Shown: positions 55,958 to 64,000 of the stretch, in pieces
Layout of the letters: each line of letters opens with the position of its first letter
Position numbering within the stretch: position 1 is the stretch's first letter
The notes under the pieces: generated by a model
The model's input: only the letters and a program-made list of their open reading frames with translations
The model's database searches: none
What the model was told of the DNA's origin: nothing
Origin: Phymatolithon calcareum
Taxonomy: Eukaryota > Rhodophyta > Florideophyceae > Hapalidiales
Direction: 5' to 3'
DNA: 64,000 nucleotides
Assembly (NCBI GenBank): GCA_977006965.1
Contig: OZ345383.1
Location: forward strand, 1,488,001 to 1,552,000
Translations under genes and position numbers: made by a program

Positions 55958-56054
55958 AATGCGGACGCGCCAGTAGGTTCTGAGTTTAATCCAACAGCAC
56001 TTATGACATATATGCTGGTGCATTGCAATCATAACCTACTGGCACATCCGCATT
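55958..56054. repeat. 97-bp fold-back element
   Basis: AATGCGGACGCGCCAGTAGG at the left end pairs with the right end (CCTACTGGCACATCCGCATT), about 23 bp with a few mismatches, spacer about 50 nt. Confidence 0.75.
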
Positions 56055-58041
56055 GACATAAAACTTTCGGTGGAAATTTCGATGTATTCACCTGGAGGGT
56101 GGTGTACACTCCCTGAACAATATTTTCCTCCCCAATACCTCATGGTTTGCCGGCAGCTATTAACAGTATTTGCAGGCACACCATGAGAATTGTCGGAAAG
56201 AAAACATTTTTGTCTGCGTCTCCCTTAAAGCTCAAGAGTACCATTCCAAAATCGACTGCTCACAGACAGCCAATGGGCCAATATCACTCTATCTCATGAT
56301 CTCTGCTAACCTTCAATGGTTTGGAGCTGTGCTTCTTGACAGAAAGAAAGCAACGGTTGCGCACATGTCTGCTATTGTGCTTTGCAGATGCTAGCTGGAT
56401 TTGGCTTCGCTTGCTGGACGGAAACGTTTGTTTGACGGATTGCAGCACTATCCAGAGGCATGCAGATCCCCTCTCTCCAAATGGCATCAAGCGGAGGGAA
56501 ACCTTCATCCGTATCTGGCCCCATAACGTTGGCTTTCGTGAAGATCGCGAGCTTCAAGGGCTGGTCCAGATCCTCGTCACGACCGCAATTTCCGACCTGA
56601 TACTCTCACCGACAATATCAACCGCCGCTGTTGTCCTGCTCAATACATGTCTACGTAGAACCAAATCAAGGACTGTATCTCCTAATGCATTGCGTGCAAG
56701 GCGTTGCACGGTAGAATTGATTGTCAGAACGACGGCTATAATCCCGCGTTCGATCCTGTGAGCCTAGAAGTAAAAACGAGCTGTAAGTCGCGGATGATAT
56801 TCTAAGTTGTGTTTCCGACATTTGGTAAGGATCGCCAATTGCATTCTTCGAAAGGTTTTGATGTGAGTCCGTTAGCGATTAGTCAGCAGAAATCAGCAGA
56901 TTTTGGCTGTATTCAGCGCATGAAATATGAGATAATTGGACGAACACTGACGAGCCGCGGGTACTACATTGTGGGAAAGAACTACCAATTAAGTACGCCG
57001 CTTAGTCGCACACGTGCAGCAAGCGAAGGAGAGGAGCAAATTTCAGACATAGTCCATTTTGGCGGTGGAGGCTGTCAGTGCACGCTAATGTGTGTATGCG
57101 GACGGGGCAGACATCGATTCACCGTTCGACTAACAGACCCTCGCCATAGGCGATAATATTAACAAGAGCGCCAGTGCCCAGGGTCGGCAAGTCCGGTTTC
57201 TGAGTTTAAGCCCACCCTGCTCACGAAATTGCGGGAAGCAAGCATAGTGTGGGATTTATTTGAATTGAGGTCGTGCAGATCGATCCAGAAATCCGATGAA
57301 TGTGTACGATGCGGTCTATTGACAGTCAGTGTTGCTTTGTGGTTTGCAGGAACTAGTTTTGTCATGCGTGGAAAGTTTATTGGTGGCCACGTGCAGAGTA
57401 AGGGGCTTCCATCTGCTGGATGGCAAATGAGGGCGCGCCACCGCGTCATAGGAGAGCGAGACAAAGGTTGGAATCTGTACCGGGGGAGCGGAGCAAAGTC
57501 ATGTAGACAGAATGGATCCTCTTATTTTACCTCCCAGTACCAGAAATTTCGAGATCTCATGGCCACGTGTGCATGGACATATGTTTTGGGGGGAGTTTTG
57601 TACGTAATTCACATTTTAGGAATGAACCTATCCCAAATGAGGTCGTTCCAAACCAATGGAACGCTCATTTCACTGGGCACCCAGGAAACGAGGAAACCAC
57701 AGCACTTGCGCAAAGTTCACTGTACAGTAGAGCGCTTGAGCTGAGCAAGCGGCCAGCTGCTCTTTTGGAAACACGGCGCGTACGTGTATGAAAAAACGAA
57801 GAGGACCACAATGTTGGACTCGTTAACACTATCAGGGTCTCCACTCCTGTATTGGAGGTTACTTTTTCGCCGTATACCCTCCGAAAAGCATGCAGAAATT
57901 GTGGGACAAGCACCTACCGGCTTACCGACAATGCCGATTCTTGCATTCAATGCCATTCAATTTCGTGCACGTGTGGACAAACTCTCTGCTACCGCTCGTG
58001 ACACGGAACAAATCCGAAGAGTCCACGCCCCTGTCGCGGCA
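56055..58041. other. Mostly unassigned stretch upstream of the first bZIP gene
   Basis: At 57655-57740 a frame reads HFTGHPGNEETTALAQSSL, which resembles the end of a LINE RNase H domain (H-x-G...GNE...LA), but the match is short. Other open frames (56321-56761, 57229-57744 plus) have no recognised domain. Confidence 0.3.
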
Positions 58042-58054
58042 CTATACAAGCACT
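58042..58054 (+). promoter_or_regulatory. Shared promoter word of the bZIP pair (gene 1)
   Basis: CTATACAAGCACT, 68 nt before the ATG. The paralogue has CTATTCAAGCACT at 62341-62353, 12 of 13 bases identical. It could be a TATA-like core element or a regulator site. Confidence 0.45.
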
Positions 58055-58121
58055 GCCGGCGCAACTGATGTTGGCAACTCAACGACACGAAGCACCTCGC
58101 CAGGCAGAAGCAGTTGTACTC

Positions 58122-58943
58122 ATGGCCTCTCTCATGCCTACGCTCGATTTCGACGATTTCTTCCGTTTTGATCCTGCGCCCGTTTCCTTCACGGGCCCCG
58201 CTATGCAACAACAACATGCACCAGAGCAACCTATTGACATCACAGCGCACATCCCGTTCTCTACCCCGCTGGAAAACCCGCGAGCTGCCAATGTCCAAGA
58301 ATTTTCGTCCTGGGCCCCGGGAGCTGGTTTTACTGCAGGCAATGCGGAACGAGCAGCTACCATCTCAGGCTTCGGAAACCTCACGCATAACTATATCGCC
58401 CAGCACCACTGCATGATCCCACAGCCCATTGTCACCGCAGCTGCTGAAAAGCCAATGCTGGGGCCCTCCTTAACCGATTCTGCCTCTTTCCCGCTGCAGT
58501 TTGGTAGATCTGTTGTGCCCTCCAATCTCGCCTCTGCCGGCGCTACGTTCCTGCAAGCAGCGCCGTCCTCAAGCGGTGGCACAACTTCGAGCAGCACCGG
58601 CATTACAGATCCCTCCACGCCCCCTCGCAAAAGGCGCTCCGTGCCGTCAGGCGGAATCACTAAGGAAAAGCTCGAGGAACGTCGTCGTAAGAACCGGGAA
58701 AGTTCTTCACGCTGCTACTACAACCGTAAAAAGCAGATTGAGCGCATTGAACGCATCCTCGACGAGCAAAGACGTAGCGCCATTAACCTGTACGCAAAGG
58801 AACTTGAATTGCGTAATGAGAACGCACGTCTCAAGAAGGAGCTTGTCATGCATAATATTCGCATACCTGCCGCCATGCTGACTACCACGCGTGCAGAGCC
58901 TTTTGCCCGTCCGCCGGTTACTCATATTCAAACGCGCAGATAG
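58122..58943 (+). CDS. bZIP-like transcription factor 1 (tandem pair)
   Basis: 273 residues from the ATG giving MASLMPTLDFDDFF; the frame extends upstream to 58068 but this start matches the paralogue exactly. N-terminal half: low-complexity Ser/Pro/Ala with conserved blocks HIPFSTPLENP and GFGNLTHNYIAQHH. C-terminal bZIP at about 182-240: KEKLEERRRKNRESSSRCYY then NRKKQIERIERIL, followed by heptads I, Q, L, L, L (INLYAKELELRNENARLKK). The Arg normally eight residues after the invariant Asn is Tyr (residue 199). A conserved tail NIRIPAAMLTTTR follows. Expected to act in the nucleus as a dimer. No intron seen. Target genes unknown. Confidence 0.85.
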   Translation: MASLMPTLDFDDFFRFDPAPVSFTGPAMQQQHAPEQPIDITAHIPFSTPLENPRAANVQEFSSWAPGAGFTAGNAERAATISGFGNLTHNYIAQHHCMIPQPIVTAAAEKPMLGPSLTDSASFPLQFGRSVVPSNLASAGATFLQAAPSSSGGTTSSSTGITDPSTPPRKRRSVPSGGITKEKLEERRRKNRESSSRCYYNRKKQIERIERILDEQRRSAINLYAKELELRNENARLKKELVMHNIRIPAAMLTTTRAEPFARPPVTHIQTRR

Positions 58944-60938
58944 TTTTTCCCGTTATGTGACCGAGGGAAATTTGACAGAATGAGGTGACGGGAAAGACTA
59001 ACTGATCAGTAGAGTGCCAAGACTCGAAAGCACGCACGTCGACCAAGTGTTCTGGAATGCAGCTGCACTTTATGCCTTTCGGAACAACTGCAAAGAAAGT
59101 GGGCGATGAGAATCTTGGGGAGACTAGTGAAAATAGTGTGTGTGGGTCATGAAAGGTTACTTTGTATTTGCGAGATAGAGAAGCCTTTTGTTGCAGGCAC
59201 CGTTGACCATCGCTCGTAACAGTATATACATGTAAATTATTATTACTAAAAGGCATTACTGTATATGTGGGTAGAATGCGAAAGTTGGCACAATATCCTT
59301 TAGAGGTATACATGCAGAACAATGGTGCCTGGTTGTGAATGCATGAAATGGTGCCATGAATAAAACAAGTTTTTCTGACACACTCTCATGCTCTGTGGTA
59401 GCAAGAAAAATTAAATAGATATGACAGAGGGGCGATTTCAACAGAGCACCATTTTGTGCTCTGTTCATTCTTCATGTAGACTCCGAAAACATTGTTTTGG
59501 GTTTAGTTCCCAGAATAGATATGTTGCACAGGAGGGTAACCATGAGCAAATGCGCCGATCCGCGCCCTCGTAAGTCTGGGACACGCACGCAAGTGTAGTT
59601 GGCTCTTGAGGATTGGGCTGGCTCCTCCCAGAGGAAGGAGCCTGGTTTTGAATGGGCTGAATCATGTCTTGCTTTAAACGACACTCATGAGGGAGCCTAC
59701 ACCTCCATTTTTGACTCCTCGAATGGGCGCTTCGCTGAATTTCGACAGTCCGAGCATCGAATACTATGCATTGTAGTGTAGATCATTGATTTCGCGATTC
59801 GTTTCCCAGAACTCTGCCCATATTCGTGTGTTCCGCGTACAATTACAGCGATGAATCTGCCCCAGTCACGCAACGGCTTGTACGGAGTGACCAACATGGC
59901 ATTAAAAGGACACTAAGTTTCCATCCACATATCTTACATACATATTTGTCTTTGCAACTGACGACCAACAAAAAATATTTGTTTGAGGCCTCGCCAACGA
60001 GAAGCCGTCGGATGTACGCATGCTCTTTTTTCGTACACTTGCATCACGAACGACCAGGTACTGCTCCTCTTTGGAAGCTTTGAAAATCTGTTGTACAATG
60101 ATAACATGTTCACTCTTTTCCACAGGGAGAACCGGTGTCTTATTTATTTAAAGACATTCAGGAAGTTCAGCTCGTGCATTTTGAAGGTAAGTAGGCAGCT
60201 TTGAAGTTCCTCCGTCCGTGCCAGAGCACACTGACCCGTTTGACCTGTTTGACCTGTTTTACCAATTTCTGCTACATGAGGCAGGCCAATGACGCTCTGA
60301 GTGCATAGTGCACGAGACTGCAGCAAGCTCTCTCGCCGAAGCTCGTCCTGTAGTTGGACTCTCCCCTGCATCTTTCTGTACATGTATGCTCCTCACAGAG
60401 GGCTACTAGAGTGTAACGATTACCATGTGCTATCCCAGGGATGGTGTTGTTCGTTGGATGATTCTGAAACGCAGCTATTAAACTGCGTAATGTTCCATGT
60501 CTGTCTTCTCCACAGGAGAACTCTTAATTTTGTACTGCAGAGCACTAGGCTGAATCGCGGGAAAGAACTTCTCAATGCCAGATGCGGGCAGATATGCCAG
60601 GCATATGTCGATGGCAGGTGTCTTTCAAGATGCAACAGTGCGGGCCACGATAGCACTGCATACACGTCTTTGGTGGTGGTGTTCAGCACGTGACATCATT
60701 GAAGACCCATTTGCGGAAATAAATGTGGTCTCGTATTCCACAACAGTTCGCGTAAATTCTGCCGAAAATTTTTTGAGCTTGTTCAATCGAGGGGTGTTCT
60801 GTTCAACGCTCCCAGGAAGTGCATCTGACTACAATTACTATTGTTTCTGAATTCCCACGGAAAGTTCGTGGCACTTCACAACCCAGAGTCCTGAAGCTTT
60901 CCCTCTGCGCAAAGTGAAAAGTCGTTAAATTGAAGACA
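58944..60938. other. Spacer between the bZIP genes, left part
   Basis: AATAAA at about 59358 could end the bZIP1 transcript. A threefold GTTTGACCT repeat lies at 60236-60260. No coding region supported. Confidence 0.4.
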
Positions 60939-60978
60939 GATCTTGTACAGCTTTATATGCTCAAAGCTGTACAAGATC
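60939..60978. repeat. Perfect 16-bp-stem hairpin
   Basis: GATCTTGTACAGCTTT, an 8-nt loop, then the exact complement. A second AT-rich hairpin (TTTTAGTATTTTT/AAAAAATACTAAAA) follows at 60992-61019. Confidence 0.85.
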
Positions 60979-61079
60979 CGTGAGCAGGTATTTTTAGTAT
61001 TTTTAAAAAAATACTAAAACTACCTTTTCATTTTATCGTGGAGGACAAGACGTCGAGCAGAACTAGAGCAGCTTTTGGT

Positions 61080-61170
61080 TTCAGCAGACTACACACTGGA
61101 AGGCAGCAACTGAGGTAGCATTTGCCGTATATTCGTAAGACTACGAGGCTTTTAAAAAAACATCAATTGA
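61080..61170 (+). mobile_element. Short gypsy A-type fragment
   Basis: GCCGTATATTCGTAAGACTA and GAGGCTTTTAAAAAA correspond to the RNase H-integrase linker of gypsy A (CCCGTATATTCGTATGACTG at 16299). Confidence 0.55.
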
Positions 61171-62340
61171 AAAAACTAGAGCAGCATTCCTAGTCCCACG
61201 TTACAGAAGAAAAGAAAGAAGACGTCTGCCGGCAATTAATGCTTTTCTACTACGTCGCATGTAATTTTCGACGTCTCCAGATGCGTACGGACATGTGCAC
61301 GGGAGGATGGGCATGCTGGACGGACCTTTGACGCTCGTCCTCTTGCTCCGACAATGTCCGGGTTACGCAATTTCTGTAAGCAATAGCGAGATCATTTTCG
61401 GACGCTGGGTATTGTATCCAAATCAGCGCAAAATTTAAAAACGTAGTGGAACGCCCAATGTCAAGTTGGCGTCACTCATTGGAGAGTGATACGTAGACCA
61501 AGGCATTCCACTTCAGTTTCCACAAATGAGCTCATAGCAGCAAGGAATTGGAATTGTGGAATCAGCTCCACGTGGCAGATGGAACAGGAACATGAAACCC
61601 GTGGAATCTGCGACTCTGTCTGAGGACCTGGGCAATTATCGTCTCCTTGTCGCGAATGCGCAAGGTCATCTGTTTGCTCCATTCGCAAAATTTGGTAATA
61701 TATACGACGAATACGAAAAGATCCCTCTATTTCAATCATCTATTTCATACACAGTCCTTTTCAGAGGTAATAATTTGGACGTTTCTTTACTACTTGGAAC
61801 ATGTGCACATCCCAAAGGAATTTTGTGATGTCATGCAATATCATGGGATGAATTTTGCACACCCGTAAGTTCCAGACGAAATGGTATGCGCCGTGACAAG
61901 GGGGCTCGGAGATCACGTCCAGCTGGAGCGCTGTGGTTGGACGAGATGGAGTCCTTGGACAGATACCGTTTGCTGTTTCATTTATGATGGAATGTGTCTC
62001 AGGACGCACTGGGACAAAAAACGGGAAAGGCATGCATCCGGAGCTGACACCGCATAATTCCTACTTTTGTTTGGGTGCGCCATAGTGCGCAATGCGTTGC
62101 TGATCTGTCAGGACTTTAGTTGAACTAAATCGAGATTGATTTTCGGCGCATTTCTGTTGGGAATGAGCGCACATAAGTGAATTCATGTCAGGTCTCCCAA
62201 TGTCATTGGCAGATGTTAAGATAATTTCGCAATATCTCGACAACGCTTCCATTTTGTTGTACGTGTTCACAAAAACCCGTTGATTCAACCTTCGGCGAGA
62301 TCTGCAGTGGTTGTCCCACCTCTCACCATCCAGGCGTGGG
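61171..62340. other. Spacer before the second bZIP gene
   Basis: Short open frames on both strands (61556-61828 plus, 62348-62061 minus) without recognised motifs. No repeats recognised. Confidence 0.4.
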
Positions 62341-62353
62341 CTATTCAAGCACT
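62341..62353 (+). promoter_or_regulatory. Shared promoter word of the bZIP pair (gene 2)
   Basis: CTATTCAAGCACT, 113 nt before the ATG at 62466; see the copy at 58042. Confidence 0.45.
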
Positions 62354-62465
62354 AATCCGGTTTGTCGCCGTTGCCCGCCGGTCCAGATCATCCGCAAACA
62401 GCTCTACGGCGCCCCGGCAAACGCTCTGAGCTTCATCTTCTTCAAGCTTCTTACCCCTGAGCTTC

Positions 62466-63374
62466 ATGGCCTCCCTCATGCCAACGCTCCTTGATTTCGA
62501 CGAGTTCAACTACCTCTCGCCAGTCCCCGCCGACCCCACACAGCGCTGCGGCGTTTTCTCAACATCCAGTATGCTCCCGCCAGCCGGACCACCACAGCCT
62601 TGTTCCCTACCCGAACAGCAGCAGCAATCGCTCGTCGAGACAACGCACATCCCATTCGCCACCCCGCTGGACAACCCACCACGAGCTATTGCGCCACAAT
62701 TTCCGTCGTTCGCTACACAGACTGGCGACCAGCCAGGCACTACGGTTGGTTTCGGCAACCTCACTCAGCACTATATCGCGCAGTACTACGGCATAACGCC
62801 TATTCTCCCCCGTCCTCAACGAAGTGCCGCGACGCCGCCAACCGCAGCATATGGTCCACTCTCAAGCAACGCATCACTCATCCCGCCATTAACCTCACAG
62901 CCCAGTCCGTCGCGGCATCACGCGGGCCCTTCATTCCTCTCCCCTGGTGTCGCACCAATCATGGCACCACCGTCCTTACAGGCCACTCCAAGACGCGAAC
63001 CCGGTGCAGCATCCAGTGCGTCCGCAAGCGCAACCAGCTCGGCCGCAGTGCATCCCGTGCGCAAACGCCGCACACCGCCAGCCAGTGCCATCAGCAAGGA
63101 CAAGCTCGAAGAGCGGCGTCGGAAGAACCGTGAGAGTTCATCGCGTTGCTACTACAATCGTAAGAAACAGATAGAGCAAATTGAGCGAACTCTTTCTGAA
63201 CAAAAACGTCGCGCCATTGCACTGTATGCACAGGAACTTGAGTTGCGTAATGAGAACGCGAGGCTTAAGAAGGACCTCGTGTTGCGTAACATTCGCATCC
63301 CTGCTGCTATGTTGAATACAACGCGTACAGAGCCTTTGTCGCACGCGCCAGGCGCGCACTCTGAACCGCGCTGA
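62466..63374 (+). CDS. bZIP-like transcription factor 2 (tandem pair)
   Basis: 302 residues, ATG at 62466, starting MASLMPTLLDFDEF. Same architecture as gene 1: HIPFATPLDNPPRA, GFGNLTQHYIAQYYGITP, a Ser/Ala/Pro-rich middle, then bZIP at about 212-270 (KDKLEERRRKNRESSSRCYY, NRKKQIEQIERTL, ALYAQELELRNENARLKKD) and the tail NIRIPAAMLNTTRTEP. Tyr (residue 229) again replaces the invariant Arg. Zipper positions are I, Q/E-type, L, L, L, so the first two heptads are weak. 3.5 kb downstream of gene 1 in the same direction, a tandem duplicate. The two proteins may form heterodimers. Confidence 0.85.
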   Translation: MASLMPTLLDFDEFNYLSPVPADPTQRCGVFSTSSMLPPAGPPQPCSLPEQQQQSLVETTHIPFATPLDNPPRAIAPQFPSFATQTGDQPGTTVGFGNLTQHYIAQYYGITPILPRPQRSAATPPTAAYGPLSSNASLIPPLTSQPSPSRHHAGPSFLSPGVAPIMAPPSLQATPRREPGAASSASASATSSAAVHPVRKRRTPPASAISKDKLEERRRKNRESSSRCYYNRKKQIEQIERTLSEQKRRAIALYAQELELRNENARLKKDLVLRNIRIPAAMLNTTRTEPLSHAPGAHSEPR

Positions 63375-64000
63375 CCGTCATTTTTCTCTGTTGGGCAGAT
63401 TGGATCATGAAGGGAACGAGATGAATAAGTGCAAAAAATAAATGTCTTTTTACTAACTAACTGAATACGTACAGAGGAAACGTTATCAACACTCAGCTTG
63501 AACAAAATGGCGACGCAGAGACGGGAAACAAGTTTGTATGCTATACTTTGTTCCATGGCTCTTCGGGTCGTGTGCCTGTTAGGAGAAACGCAATAAGGGA
63601 AAGATAGACTTAATAAAGGCATATCAGCTCAAGCAGTCAAGATCGTAAGCGGTAGAGAGAGTTTCATGATGTGAAGGTTGTGGTAGAAATGTAGCTGTAG
63701 AAACTGGCGTTTACGGGAAGTACGGGACTAGAACAGAACAGAAGCAATGATTCGAAAGTACGAAACGGGTGAACCCAATAGCTGCAAATGTCATCTATGC
63801 ATAGCAACAGTTCGTAATTGCTATCCTATAAATTTGGAGAATCTTGAATGACGGCAAAAGGAGAGCAACAGAAATTTGAATTCTACCAAGGAGACGATCG
63901 CATTATGCGCCTGTGAATAATCAATAACAGGACACTTTGAATGGGTTTGCGAGCACGCATCTGAAATCATTGTGCTGCAGAGGGAGCACGTAAGTGGTAC
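63375..64000. other. Downstream of bZIP 2, no gene recognised
   Basis: AAAAAATAAATGTC at about 63433 is a likely poly(A) signal about 60 nt after the stop. The rest shows nothing recognisable. Confidence 0.45.

Noticed and set aside
57655-57740. LINE RNase H fragment
   Set aside because: Only about 16 residues resemble the motif and the surrounding frame gives no further support; mentioned but not called.

Overview
The window looks like nuclear DNA of a eukaryotic alga, most plausibly a red alga of the Chondrus type. I infer this from long stretches of nested, decayed transposable elements between a few compact genes, an NRT2-type nitrate transporter gene without visible introns, one very short (45 nt) intron, and the mix of element families. 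No organelle, bacterial or rRNA signature was seen. The species assignment is inference only.

Probable host or intact genes: a two-exon gene of unknown function at 2035-2943 with TATA box, intron and poly(A) signal; a small zinc-binding-like protein (32264-32617); an NRT2 nitrate/nitrite transporter (33244-34722, minus strand); and two tandem bZIP-like regulators (58122-58943 and 62466-63374), which share an unusual basic region and a shared upstream 13-mer.

The rest is mostly mobile DNA. Left to right: Harbinger/PIF-like transposase remnant (1-900); an element with inverted arrays of about 29-bp iterons (3071-4290); LINE fragment split by a solo gypsy LTR (4361-5874); a cluster of piggyBac-like copies (5879-9665); an RNase H-bearing LINE split by a Crypton-like tyrosine recombinase region (9672-12126); Ty3/gypsy chromovirus-like element A (12674-18396) inserted in another piggyBac copy and itself carrying an AT-rich MITE; a second Ty3/gypsy element B on the minus strand (18449-23681); retroelement relics; two tRNA-derived SINEs, one with clear target-site duplications inside a LINE 3' end; several LINE 3' ends; a hAT element with a 9-bp duplication (35542-37923); a pogo-like DDE transposase remnant (39480-40440); a Ty1/copia element with very short LTRs (42337-46873, minus); and a 2.4-kb piggyBac-like element (49596-52038, minus).

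Insertions inside insertions allow a relative chronology, and paired copies act as empty-site controls for each other. The most notable signals are piggyBac-family ends that are all bordered by CTAG instead of TTAA, the inverted 29-bp iteron arrays, the bZIP pair lacking the invariant basic-region arginine, and several long perfect or near-perfect hairpins. All coding remnants in the mobile elements carry stops or frameshifts unless stated.
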